From positions 1 through 64,000 of the forward strand of contig NZ_JBBAYI010000001.1 of the NCBI RefSeq assembly GCF_037153985.1: a stretch of 64,000 nt of DNA. Direction: 5' to 3'. This document shows, one piece after another, positions 1-8,832 of the stretch. This DNA comes from Emticicia sp037153985 (GTDB lineage Bacteria > Bacteroidota > Bacteroidia > Cytophagales > Spirosomataceae). Every line of letters starts with the position of its first letter. Positions within the stretch are counted from its first letter, which is position 1. Both the position numbers and the translations under genes were made by a program. Under the pieces are notes generated by a model, which saw nothing but the letters and a program-made list of their open reading frames with translations, was not told where the DNA came from and did not search any database.

Positions 1-66
1 ACCATAAAAGTAAGTCTTAGTTGTCTTGGCTCTATTTCTGCTCTTTCAACCCATTATTCGCATTAA
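1..66 (+). CDS. possible 3' end of a gene entering from the left
   Basis: A frame open from the first base ends in TAA at 64-66, eleven bases before the ATG of the S1-domain gene. It reads about 21 residues ending in STHYSH. The spacing would suit the tail of an RHS-type toxin followed by its immunity gene, but 66 bases are too few to identify anything and the open frame could be chance. Confidence 0.22.
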   Translation, partial: TIKVSLSCLGSISALSTHYSH

Positions 67-76
67 TTATTTAAAT

Positions 77-358
77 ATGAAATCAAAAATAGAAGAGATG
101 AAGGAATTATACCCGATTGGTTCAATAATAGAGGGTGAAGTTTATATGTTGGTTCCTTTTGGAATATTTCTGAAAATAGACCACCCAACCTTTATGGGTC
201 TAATCGAAATAATTGATATAAAAGATAAACAAGAATTATTTGATTATTCTTCATTTCCTCCAATAGCTAGTAAAATTAAGGGTCGAGTTATGGGATATCA
301 ACCAGATAATAATCAAATATATTTAAGTGTAAAGCCGAGTATAATGGAAGATAATTAA
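77..358 (+). CDS. small S1-like RNA-binding-domain protein, possible immunity protein
   Basis: A 93-residue protein that is essentially one S1/OB-fold domain. The stretch from PIGSIIEGEV through VPFGIFLKID to GLIEI is the usual first half of the domain, and KGRVMGYQPDNNQIYLSVKP the second. I start it at MKSKIEE (77) because the upstream in-frame residues read like untranslated sequence and do not belong to the fold. Free-standing S1-like proteins of this size occur near RHS toxins in Bacteroidota, where they are presumed immunity or accessory proteins. That role is inferred here from the position in a cluster of small orphan genes next to an RHS gene; the S1 fold assignment is firmer than the role. 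Confidence 0.6.
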   Translation: MKSKIEEMKELYPIGSIIEGEVYMLVPFGIFLKIDHPTFMGLIEIIDIKDKQELFDYSSFPPIASKIKGRVMGYQPDNNQIYLSVKPSIMEDN

Positions 359-450
359 TTGATTTTACTGTACATAATAGTCGTTTTAAGTACTAGATTT
401 CATATTAACTATAAATAGAGTGCCTATTACCCTAATTTTGATATATCAGA

Positions 451-1047
451 ATGGAAGAGATATTGTTTCAATCTGAAGAATCCTTCGATATGATGGATTT
501 TTCTTTAAGTCATAAAGTATTGCTTATTAGGGGTACTATTGTAACCGGGAAAGCTGGAAAATATATTTCACACGAAAATATTGACTTACTTTTTGGTGGT
601 ACTGATTTCATTCAAATTCCAACTTCATTTGAACGCGGGATATTAATAAAAAAAGGAGATAAAGATAAAATAATTAATACTCAAGTAGTATTAAAAGCTG
701 GAGAATATTTCGAAATTATAAATAATAATAATAGCTACTTTATCCGAGCAGCAGTATTTGAAATCTTGAAAAATAATCTTAATACTGCTGAAAGTAGTAT
801 TGATGGTAAAAAATACAGAGACACTAAAGAATACGTCAGAAAAGAAGATATTGAAAAATACCCTTATTTGTGGTGGTTCTATAGAAACGCTACAATTTTG
901 AATTGTAAATTTATTGTATTTTTCTTAGCTATCTTGATTCAATTTTTCTATTTTGATATAAATTCCAAGGAGAAAACAAAGTATTTCTTCTTTAAAAGAA
1001 TCGGTAATTACTATGAAAATATAATAATTCTAAGAAATATAAAGTAG
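451..1047 (+). CDS. hypothetical protein, possible immunity protein
   Basis: A 198-residue protein that I do not recognise. The first two thirds look like a soluble beta-rich domain (for example KVLLIRGTIVTGKAGKYISH and DLLFGGTDFIQIP). A hydrophobic stretch at about residues 150-168 (CKFIVFFLAILIQFFYF) could be one membrane segment. Its last 18 bases overlap the 3' end of the convergent gene at 1030-1254. It lies on the same strand as the S1-like gene and 92 bases downstream of it. Together with the small genes opposite it fits a string of immunity genes beside RHS toxins, but only context supports that. Confidence 0.5.
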   Translation: MEEILFQSEESFDMMDFSLSHKVLLIRGTIVTGKAGKYISHENIDLLFGGTDFIQIPTSFERGILIKKGDKDKIINTQVVLKAGEYFEIINNNNSYFIRAAVFEILKNNLNTAESSIDGKKYRDTKEYVRKEDIEKYPYLWWFYRNATILNCKFIVFFLAILIQFFYFDINSKEKTKYFFFKRIGNYYENIIILRNIK

Positions 1048-1254
1048 GTCTAACTGTAGCGAATCTATTGAACCTTCACATATAAACCCTTCAAGATTTT
1101 GAAAAAAACAAATTTTTGGTTTACTCAATTCATATCCCATAATTTTTTCAAAAAGTAAAGTTTCATTGTAATCAAATACTTTAATCAAGAAAAAACTATC
1201 AAACTCATATTCTGCTACTTCTTTGCCAAGCCTAATTAAATCTTGGCTATCCAT
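1030..1254 (-). CDS. small hypothetical protein, possible immunity protein
   Basis: A 74-residue acidic protein without a signal peptide or membrane segment. It begins MDSQDLIRLGKEVAEYEFDS, a compact alpha/beta-looking sequence that I cannot assign to a family. It is the last of a run of minus-strand genes (2093 down to 1030) that includes two fragments of toxin tips, and it lies 43 bases after the end of the gene at 1298-1747. Small size, acidity and this setting suggest an immunity protein. It ends inside the 3' end of the plus-strand gene 451-1047, so the two would interfere if both are strongly transcribed. Confidence 0.42.
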   Translation of the reverse strand: MDSQDLIRLGKEVAEYEFDSFFLIKVFDYNETLLFEKIMGYELSKPKICFFQNLEGFICEGSIDSLQLDLLYIS

Positions 1255-1297
1255 TTTATCATCTATGTTTAGATGATATTTATTTGAAGACTTATCA

Positions 1298-1747
1298 TTA
1301 CTTCACACTTTCTCTATTATTTATATTATTTCCAGCAATAAAAGACAAGACTTGATAAAATCCTTGATATGGCTTTCCTGCTTCAATGGTAATAATATGA
1401 GATTTTCCATTTTCGGCAACCTCAATCATTGTAAAGTGTTGTTTATCTTTAATTCCTTTTTTCATTTCTTCTTTTAGAGCAAAAGATACTCCTACAATTT
1501 CAGAATTATTAATTATGTAAATAATATCGTCTTTTGAATAGATTAAATGCCTATTAGTAAGAATAAGCCAATTTTTCAAGTCTTTAAGATAGCCAATCAA
1601 GTTCTCATCATTACTTTCAAAGGCATTTTTTAACAGATTATTATATTTATCAGCATTTTTAAGGCTAATAATTTCTGTTAATTTTCCTTCGCCTCCTTTT
1701 CGTCTAAAAATTGAAAGAAGAACGGAATTACTAATATTTTTCTCCAT
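1298..1747 (-). CDS. PH-like-domain hypothetical protein, probable immunity protein
   Basis: A 149-residue cytoplasmic protein. The central part (about residues 60-135) alternates strands in the manner of bacterial PH-like domains: WLILTNRHLIYSKDDIIYI, then NNSEIVGVSFAL, then HFTMIEVAENGKSHIITIEA, ending in a helix with YQGFYQVLSFIA. The PH-like reading is from pattern only. The ATG at 1747 lies 7 bases after the stop of a short orphan peptide (1755-1820) that reads like the very end of a toxin, the normal position of an immunity gene relative to its toxin. The specific toxin target is unknown. Confidence 0.5.
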   Translation of the reverse strand: MEKNISNSVLLSIFRRKGGEGKLTEIISLKNADKYNNLLKNAFESNDENLIGYLKDLKNWLILTNRHLIYSKDDIIYIINNSEIVGVSFALKEEMKKGIKDKQHFTMIEVAENGKSHIITIEAGKPYQGFYQVLSFIAGNNINNRESVK

Positions 1748-1754
1748 TTATAAA

Positions 1755-1820
1755 TTATCTTTTTAATAGTTTCTGCCCCACACTTTTTGATGCTCTCCAA
1801 ACAGTATGCCATTTAATCAC
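1755..1820 (-). pseudogene. remnant of a toxin C-terminus (about 21 residues)
   Basis: On the minus strand the frame reads WHTVWRASKSVGQKLLKR and then TAA at 1755-1757. It is basic, protein-like, has no start codon of its own and sits directly before the ATG of the gene at 1298-1747. This is the arrangement left when a polymorphic toxin is cut down to its last residues while the immunity gene is kept. The fragment is short, so chance cannot be excluded. The sequence before residue 2 belongs to the hairpin of the preceding gene, consistent with a junction there. Confidence 0.35.
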
Positions 1821-1844
1821 AAAGCCCCGGATAGGGGCTTTGTG
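1818..1844 (-). terminator. intrinsic terminator-like hairpin
   Basis: A perfect 11-bp stem (CACAAAGCCCC at 1818-1828, GGGGCTTTGTG at 1834-1844) with a five-base loop starts next to the stop codon of the minus-strand gene at 1845-2093. It probably ends that transcript. There is no long U-tract on either side, so it may act mainly as an RNA 3'-end stabiliser. Confidence 0.5.
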
Positions 1845-2093
1845 TTATTCATCATAATTATCTATAAAATTACCAAAGTCATTTCTAAACTTTTCAGTAA
1901 CTTCTTTTGTTTCATCCCACACTTTTGAGTTTAGTAAAGCCTTATCAGCATCACTTAAACTTAATTTTAATTCTAAGGTTAGTATCAATGCTGATTGCAT
2001 TTGTGATACTCCTTTACTTTTCAACTCACCTAAAATGGTGTCTAAGTTATCCCCATTATAATTCTCTCTAAAAAATAATCTATATTTTCCCAT
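1845..2093 (-). CDS. small acidic immunity protein paired with an orphan toxin tip
   Basis: An 82-residue acidic protein, largely helical in its second half (LSLSDADKALLNSKVWDETK), with no signal peptide. Its ATG at 2093 shares a base with the TAA stop of the toxin fragment upstream (TAATG), which normally means translational coupling within a toxin-immunity pair. A hairpin at 1818-1844 follows directly. I do not recognise the family. The coupling makes an immunity function likely even though the toxin part is only a fragment. Its survival suggests selection for resistance to sister strains that carry the intact toxin. Confidence 0.6.
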   Translation of the reverse strand: MGKYRLFFRENYNGDNLDTILGELKSKGVSQMQSALILTLELKLSLSDADKALLNSKVWDETKEVTEKFRNDFGNFIDNYDE

Positions 2094-2284
2094 TATCGTA
2101 GTTTAAATATTTTATCAAATCCATGATCAGGATTAGCAGATGAACTATTTGCTGCCCGTTGGGACTGTATTCTAAGTTCATTAAACCCATGGTTTTTTGC
2201 ATAATTCTTGAAAGAATCAAGAGTTTCTAACATATTTCTTGAACCGAAGGCATTTTTTAATCCGTTTCCTTGTGCCCCTTTGGG
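2093..2284 (-). pseudogene. orphan C-terminal tip of an RHS-type toxin
   Basis: The minus strand carries a frame of about 63 residues beginning PKGAQGNGLKNAFGSRNM, continuing LETLDSFKNYAKNHGFNELR and ending FDKIFKLR, with TAA at 2093-2095. It has no start codon and the frame runs upstream into AT-rich sequence with a stop at 2324-2326. The opening PKGA-G-GLKNAFG resembles the linker and tip at the end of Bacteroidota RHS toxins (from memory, not searched). The stop overlaps the start of the gene at 1845-2093. I read this as a displaced toxin tip that has lost its RHS body but kept its immunity gene. It points away from the intact RHS gene at 2439, so it was not simply cut from that gene's 3' end. 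Confidence 0.6.
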
Positions 2285-2438
2285 ATAAAAAATAAGGTAA
2301 ATAAAAACTAAAGAATAGAAAAATCAGCCTCTTTAAGAAAAAAATGTAAAGGTTTAAATGTAAAAAAATACCTTAAAATAAAAATCCCCAAAAGATATAT
2401 TTATTACATAGAGAAAAGCATAACTTGTGTTTTTAACC

Positions 2439-5400
2439 ATGAACATGAAAATATATTTACTAGCCCTTTTACTTACTCTCCCATTTATAAATAATCTCCA
2501 AGCTCAATCTGTAGTTCCTGGTAATAACTTTGGTTACACTCAAGGTGCATTTAGTGTTTCGGATGCTGGTGGTTCTACTTATCAAATACCTTTGGTATTA
2601 CCCGCAGGTACGGCTGGGCTCCAGCCTAAATTAGGTTTAAGCTATAGTAGTCAAAACGGGAATAGTTTTATAGGATTGGGTTGGTCCTTAAATGGCCTTT
2701 CAAGTATTACAAGAAGCTCCAAGACGCGCGCTCAGGATGAAACTGCTGATAATGTACAAGAAACTAAAGCCGTCTCTTTAGGAATCTCCTATAATAAATC
2801 TGATCGTTTTAGTTTAGATGGTGAAAGATTAGTATTGGCCCCTGAATCGATTAATTCTACTATTGCTTTTGACGAGAATTACGGTAATGACCAAACAGTC
2901 TACTATACAGAACAAAACTCTTTCAATAAGGTAATATTATGCGAAAATTCATCTACACAAAGCCCTCAATATTTTAAATCTTATTCTAAAGCTGGATTAA
3001 TATATGAATATGGAAATACCTCTGATAGCCGTGTAATAGACCCTACTAAGAATGTTGGATTTCAATGGTTAGTTAATCGAATCGAAGATAGAAAAGGAAA
3101 TTATATGACCTTTTCCTATATCCAAAATAGTGTTTCCGGAGAGGTATATCCTGATGAAATCAACTATACCGGGAATATTGCCGGAAGTTTGATGCCCTAT
3201 AACAAAGTAAAATTTATCTGGGAAGACCGACCAGATAAATCAAGTGTTTATGGAATAAGATTTCAACAGAAAAACACTTATCAAAAACGTTTAAAGTCAA
3301 TTCAGATTTTTTACCAAACAACGCTCATAAGAGAGTATAAATTATCTTATGTAGTTAACCAATATTCTTTACTTAGCCAGATACAAGAATGTGATGGTAG
3401 TAATACTCAAATTTGTCTGGAACCAACAGTTTTTGAGTGGTCTAATCTTGAATTAGGATTAGGAACACCGATTGAAGTAACTAATGTACCTAATACCACT
3501 CCCGAAAAAAGGCTATTCGGCGATTTTAATGGTGATGGTTTAGTTGATATTGCCACCTGGGATATTCCGACTAATACTGCTAATTTAGTTGTTAAATTTT
3601 TTCTAAATAACGGTGCAGGGAGTTTTACATCTACGCCAGCTTATGAAAACACCATAAGTATTCCAGGAGGTGGTAGTAATTTCAGAATACAAACAGGTGA
3701 AGTAAATGGAGATAATATTGCTGATGTTATTGCTACATGGCAACCTGCTATTTTTGGGGCAAATGACTGTTTATATTTTGTTTCTAATCCACCTACTCCT
3801 GCCGTAGACGCAGCCTACACATACCCATGCACCTACTATATGAAACTTGTCACTATTGGTGATACTCCATGGGATGATTATATAGTAGACATTAATCAAG
3901 ATGGTATATCTGACTTAATAGACTTAAGAACTGAGCCTGGAACCTATAAGCCTATTTTAACTGGAGGAAGAATAGCATTAAATCTACCTACTAATACTGC
4001 TACACCACAAACGTATTATGGTATGGTGGTTCAGCCTGATTTGAATAATAGTGGCTATAATATTGGTTGGTCAGGTTCTGCAGAGCCTGAAAAGTTGTTT
4101 GACGATATAAATAATGATGGCTTAACTGATATTTTTATTTATGATAAAACAACTGGTGATAACGTAATTATCTATACTGAATCCTTTAGAAGTGTTACGG
4201 CCATTGCCAGTCGCAAAAATCAATACAAATCAAGGATAACTTCAAGTCAACGTCAGTCTCTTCAAACCACATGGTTAGCTGGCTCAACAAATAAAGTTAC
4301 ATTGGTTGATTTAAATAGTGACAATCTATCAGAAGTATTAATACTAAAGCCATCTACAAATCAAGTAGTTATTATCCCTAATAAAGGAGGAAAAAGCTTT
4401 GAAAATTTAGGTAATCATAAAATTGAAACAGTTTCGGTACTTAGTAGCTTTCCTAATGTAGCACCAAATGATTTCAATGCTGATGGGTTAATAGATTTAA
4501 CCTTTTACGAAACAACTAATGGTACTAACAGGACTTACCTGAATCTAGGAGAATTTAATTTTAGTTTCTCTCAACCTTTGATTGATGCTCTGCCAACGTT
4601 CCGTTTTAAGGATACAGGTTCAAACCCTAAACCTCAAATCGGCAATTTTCTAAAGTCTTCTCATAGCGATTTATTTTATTATAATAGCTCAAACAGTAAA
4701 TGGTTTGTGCAACGAATGAGACAAAGTCAGGGATTAAGTATAAAAAAGATAACCAATGGTGCTGGCTTATCTACTGAAATAAGCTATGATAATTTATTAA
4801 ACTCTCAATTATACGAAAAGGCCGGACAAGTTAAATTTCCTAACGTCGATATTCAGTCTCCTTTATATATTGTTTCAAAAGTCAAAACTATAACACCTAC
4901 AGGCGATGAAACAGCTAAGAAATTCCGTTATTTCGGTGCTACAATTAATGTAGAGGGTCGAGGATTCAGAGGTTACTCAAAGATTATTGAAATTGATTCT
5001 ATTACAGGCATTTATGATGTTCGTTATTTTAGACAAGGTAATGATCAATGGAAATATACAGGCCAGAATCTTATTAAAACTGAGCGATATTATTCAAATG
5101 ATGTACTAATAGCCCGAACTACTCACAGTCCAGTCCTAATTGGTTATCCAACTACCAATTCTACCAGTTTTAATGCTTATGAATATGAAGAAAGTATTGA
5201 AGATTTTGTTAACAATACAACTCGTAAAACCAGAAAATTAAACGATTCGTATGGTAATCCGACTTACGTTGTAGCTGACTATGGGCAAAGTATAAAAGAC
5301 TCTACTGCTAATATTTATACAGATAATGTTAATAACTGGATTTTAGGGAGATTAACCCAAGCTACTGTTCATAAGTCTGCGCCTAATTTAACAACCGAAA

Positions 5401-8400
5401 TTCGTCAGGCATCTTTTGAATATGATGCGAATGGTTTGTTAACCAAAGAAACCTCTGATGCTAATCTGGCTGCTGAAAAACGCATAATCAAAACTTATGT
5501 TTATGATACATTCGGTAATATCACCCAAAGTACAACTAATGCATGGACAGGTGTAGCTTTTCAGAATAGAACCATCCAAACACAGTACGATGCCTTAACC
5601 AATCGTTTTATTACCCAAACTACTAACGCTTTAGGTCATACAGCATCAGTAACCTACGAGCAAAAATTTGGTTTACCACTGACTCAGACCGACCCAAATG
5701 GACTGGTTACTTCTTTTCAATACGATGGGTTTTCAAGAATTACTAAAGAAACTTCACCAGATGGCACCTGGAAAGCAATTGCCTATCGAAAGGCGGATAT
5801 TAGTCAATTCCAAAGTCCAAATAGCGCAGTCTTTTTAACCTATACCCAAAATAGTGTCGGCCAGGTATCCATTGAGCATTTTGATTCTTACAATCGAAGT
5901 ATTCAAAATAAATCAAAAGGTTTTGATGGGCGATGGATAAAAGTTGACCATATTTTTAGTCGTATCGCATCTCCTGAGGTTCGTGAAATCATTAAAGACA
6001 CATACCCTTATTATGAAGGTGAAGCTCCTGCCGGATATACTCAAAAAGAATTAGATAAGTTAGGCCGGGTAGTTGCTGTACGAGAGACTAAGACAGGGGG
6101 TATACGAACTGCTAGTTCTACTTTTGGGGGACCCATTACAGAGTTTTACAACTTTAAAAGCCAGAAAAAAACTGACATTGAAGATATAAAAGGGAGAGTA
6201 ATAGAAAGTCGTTGGAATGATGGGAATAATGTTTTTCTTACTTATGATGTAGCCGATAGATTATTAACTTCTAAAGATTTTAAAGGTAATATTATTACTA
6301 ATGAATACGATGTAAGGGGCTTAAAAACCAAAATGATAGACCCAGATATGGGTACTTATTTGTATGAATATAATGGTTTTGGTGAATTGACTAAGCAGAC
6401 TTATCCTAATGGAAATATCGTAACTATGACCTACGACATATTAGGCAGATTAGTTACTCGTACTGATACAGATGGTGTTACCACTAATACTTATGATTCT
6501 GGCAATAAAGCAATCGGGAAACTCAGTGCCGTTAGCAGCTATGTTTCCACCCATACATTCTCTTTTGATAATTTAGGTAGGAAGAGTCAGGAAACAACAA
6601 CAGTAAACGGTCAGACTTATACTACAGGTTATACATACGATGCACAAAGCAGGCTCAATACACTAAGTTATCCTGCATCTGGTTTAGTTATCAAAAATGT
6701 ATATAATGCCTATGGATACTTATCAGAGTTAAGGAATAATGCTGATAATAGCTTATTCTGGAAAATAAGTACCATGGATGCTAGTGGTAATATTCTTTTG
6801 CAGGAATACGGCAATGGTGTAAAAACCGAAAAACAATATGAGGCAGCAACGCAGTATCTACAATCTATCCGAAACTTTAATAGTACTACTACCTTACAGC
6901 ATTTTAATTATACATTTAATGATTTAGCTCATTTAACCGAACGCAAAGACGTAAAACGGAATAAAACCGAAACATTTGATTATGATGAGGTAAACAGACT
7001 TATTGCTACTAAATTAAATGATGTTACTACAACTACACTAAGATATGATGCGCTTGGTAATATAATCTATAAGTCTGATGTAGGCGATTACGAGTACGGA
7101 GCTATTAACAATGGGCCACATAGATTGCTTAACATACGAACGAACAATGCCAATGTACAATGCTCTTTTACGCTCAATATTTATACTGTTTACAACTCAT
7201 TCAATAAAGTAAAAGAAATATCGAATGATACAGCACGTGTTGAGGTAAAGTATGGTCCCGACCAGCAACGTATCATGCAAAAAATGTATGTGCGTAACAC
7301 TCTCACTCGTACCAAGTTATACATTGGTGGCATTTCGGAAATAGAAATATTTGCTAATGGCAAAACCATTGCTACTAATTTTATAGGAGGAATTGGCATA
7401 CAAGTTACCGAAACACAAGGTGCTACTACTACAAAAACAATAAAGTATTATCTTAAGGATCATTTAGGCTCAGTTACTGGCTTTACAGGAAATGGTGGAG
7501 TATTATTGGAAGAAATGAGTTTTGATGCCTGGGGTAAGAGACGTAATGCCGACTGGACGGTTTCAAATGCTGCGTTTAATGGCAGTCATGAAAGAGGCTT
7601 TACCAATCATGAGCATTATGACCTCTTTGCTATGATTGACATGAATGGGCGAGTCTATGACCCTACCTTAGGACTTTTCTTACAGCCAGATCCATATATA
7701 CAAGATATAACCGATTTGCAAGACCTTAATCGATACAGTTATGTTAAAAACAATCCTTTAAGCTATACTGACCCAAGTGGATACTTTTTTAAGAGTATTT
7801 TTAAAGCCATTAAAAATGTAGTGAGTGCAGTTGTAAATTTTGTAGCTGAAAATTGGAAACCACTTTTAACAGTTGCAGTGGCTGTCGCTGTTACATATCT
7901 TACTGGAGGATTAAATGCTACTTCCTGGATCGTTGCCGCAAAATCAGGGGCCGCAGCTGGCTTTGCTTCTAATGTTACAGGGGCTTTACTTAATGGTGGT
8001 GGGCTTGGAAGTGCGCTAAGGTCTGGATTTAAAGGGGCAATAATAGGCGCAGTGAGTGCTGGCTTAACCTATGGAGTTGGACAATGGGCCGGTGTATTAG
8101 CTGATAATGCCCCAGTAATGGAAACTGCAAGGTATTATGGGATAAAAGTTTTAGGGCATGGGGTAGTACAAGGAACAATGTCAGAAGTGACTGGTGGAAG
8201 ATTTATACATGGATTTATTACAGGTGCTATTTCTGGTGGAACTGAAGATTTAATTGGAAATAATTTTCCTGATTTTAGCAGTAAAGTAGCTGCTGCTGCT
8301 ATTGTTGGTGGAATAACCTCTGAATTAACAGGAGGAAATTTTCAAAACGGTGCAATGGCTGGTGCTTTTATAATGATGTTTAATCAATTAGCTAGACATC

Positions 8401-8819
8401 TTCCTCTAAATGAAGAAGATGCAAGTTATTGCAAAATAGGCAATTATGGAGAAAAACGCTCTGATCATACCCATGTTGGGATTGATATTGTTCGTAATGA
8501 AATAGGAGCAGTTGATGGAGAAAATATATATTCTGTCTCAGACGGAAAAGTAGAAATGCGTGGTTGGAGCAATAATTCAGCTGGTTATAGAATTGCAATT
8601 AGAGATGCGAATAACGACTTACATCAATATTTTCATATGCAAGCTGGTTCCATCCCTTCAAACATTACAATTGGAAGTAAAATTGAAGCGGGCACTATCA
8701 TTGGCAGAGTTGGTAGTACAGGACTGAAAGTGTATTCCCCACATTTACACTACCAAATGAATTCTGGTAATACAAACCCGACTTGGTTAGATTATCCTCC
8801 TTGTGATAGAATTAAATAA
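2439..8819 (+). CDS. secreted SpvB/FG-GAP/RHS-repeat polymorphic toxin with M23 peptidase tip
   Basis: A 2,126-residue exported protein. An N-terminal signal peptide (MKIYLLALLLTLPFINNLQA) is followed by an SpvB-like domain (from YQIPLVLPAGTAGLQPKLGL), then FG-GAP/VCBS calcium-type repeats at about residues 365-690 (FGDFNGDGLVDIATWD, DINQDGISDL, DINNDGLTDI, DFNADGLIDL), many YD/RHS repeats, and the RHS core ending GLFLQPDPYIQD...NRYSYVKNNPLSYTDPSG. A glycine-rich hydrophobic region follows, then an M23/LytM-type domain from about residue 2000: HVGID (H2012, D2016), H2066 and HLH (H2102, H2104) are the expected zinc and catalytic residues. M23 peptidases usually cut peptidoglycan cross-links. 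ATG 2439 or 2445 is likelier than the upstream GTG at 2427. Immunity for this tip is not obvious; the next gene is itself exported. Confidence 0.85.
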   Translation: MNMKIYLLALLLTLPFINNLQAQSVVPGNNFGYTQGAFSVSDAGGSTYQIPLVLPAGTAGLQPKLGLSYSSQNGNSFIGLGWSLNGLSSITRSSKTRAQDETADNVQETKAVSLGISYNKSDRFSLDGERLVLAPESINSTIAFDENYGNDQTVYYTEQNSFNKVILCENSSTQSPQYFKSYSKAGLIYEYGNTSDSRVIDPTKNVGFQWLVNRIEDRKGNYMTFSYIQNSVSGEVYPDEINYTGNIAGSLMPYNKVKFIWEDRPDKSSVYGIRFQQKNTYQKRLKSIQIFYQTTLIREYKLSYVVNQYSLLSQIQECDGSNTQICLEPTVFEWSNLELGLGTPIEVTNVPNTTPEKRLFGDFNGDGLVDIATWDIPTNTANLVVKFFLNNGAGSFTSTPAYENTISIPGGGSNFRIQTGEVNGDNIADVIATWQPAIFGANDCLYFVSNPPTPAVDAAYTYPCTYYMKLVTIGDTPWDDYIVDINQDGISDLIDLRTEPGTYKPILTGGRIALNLPTNTATPQTYYGMVVQPDLNNSGYNIGWSGSAEPEKLFDDINNDGLTDIFIYDKTTGDNVIIYTESFRSVTAIASRKNQYKSRITSSQRQSLQTTWLAGSTNKVTLVDLNSDNLSEVLILKPSTNQVVIIPNKGGKSFENLGNHKIETVSVLSSFPNVAPNDFNADGLIDLTFYETTNGTNRTYLNLGEFNFSFSQPLIDALPTFRFKDTGSNPKPQIGNFLKSSHSDLFYYNSSNSKWFVQRMRQSQGLSIKKITNGAGLSTEISYDNLLNSQLYEKAGQVKFPNVDIQSPLYIVSKVKTITPTGDETAKKFRYFGATINVEGRGFRGYSKIIEIDSITGIYDVRYFRQGNDQWKYTGQNLIKTERYYSNDVLIARTTHSPVLIGYPTTNSTSFNAYEYEESIEDFVNNTTRKTRKLNDSYGNPTYVVADYGQSIKDSTANIYTDNVNNWILGRLTQATVHKSAPNLTTEIRQASFEYDANGLLTKETSDANLAAEKRIIKTYVYDTFGNITQSTTNAWTGVAFQNRTIQTQYDALTNRFITQTTNALGHTASVTYEQKFGLPLTQTDPNGLVTSFQYDGFSRITKETSPDGTWKAIAYRKADISQFQSPNSAVFLTYTQNSVGQVSIEHFDSYNRSIQNKSKGFDGRWIKVDHIFSRIASPEVREIIKDTYPYYEGEAPAGYTQKELDKLGRVVAVRETKTGGIRTASSTFGGPITEFYNFKSQKKTDIEDIKGRVIESRWNDGNNVFLTYDVADRLLTSKDFKGNIITNEYDVRGLKTKMIDPDMGTYLYEYNGFGELTKQTYPNGNIVTMTYDILGRLVTRTDTDGVTTNTYDSGNKAIGKLSAVSSYVSTHTFSFDNLGRKSQETTTVNGQTYTTGYTYDAQSRLNTLSYPASGLVIKNVYNAYGYLSELRNNADNSLFWKISTMDASGNILLQEYGNGVKTEKQYEAATQYLQSIRNFNSTTTLQHFNYTFNDLAHLTERKDVKRNKTETFDYDEVNRLIATKLNDVTTTTLRYDALGNIIYKSDVGDYEYGAINNGPHRLLNIRTNNANVQCSFTLNIYTVYNSFNKVKEISNDTARVEVKYGPDQQRIMQKMYVRNTLTRTKLYIGGISEIEIFANGKTIATNFIGGIGIQVTETQGATTTKTIKYYLKDHLGSVTGFTGNGGVLLEEMSFDAWGKRRNADWTVSNAAFNGSHERGFTNHEHYDLFAMIDMNGRVYDPTLGLFLQPDPYIQDITDLQDLNRYSYVKNNPLSYTDPSGYFFKSIFKAIKNVVSAVVNFVAENWKPLLTVAVAVAVTYLTGGLNATSWIVAAKSGAAAGFASNVTGALLNGGGLGSALRSGFKGAIIGAVSAGLTYGVGQWAGVLADNAPVMETARYYGIKVLGHGVVQGTMSEVTGGRFIHGFITGAISGGTEDLIGNNFPDFSSKVAAAAIVGGITSELTGGNFQNGAMAGAFIMMFNQLARHLPLNEEDASYCKIGNYGEKRSDHTHVGIDIVRNEIGAVDGENIYSVSDGKVEMRGWSNNSAGYRIAIRDANNDLHQYFHMQAGSIPSNITIGSKIEAGTIIGRVGSTGLKVYSPHLHYQMNSGNTNPTWLDYPPCDRIK

Positions 8820-8832
8820 TAATATACTAATT

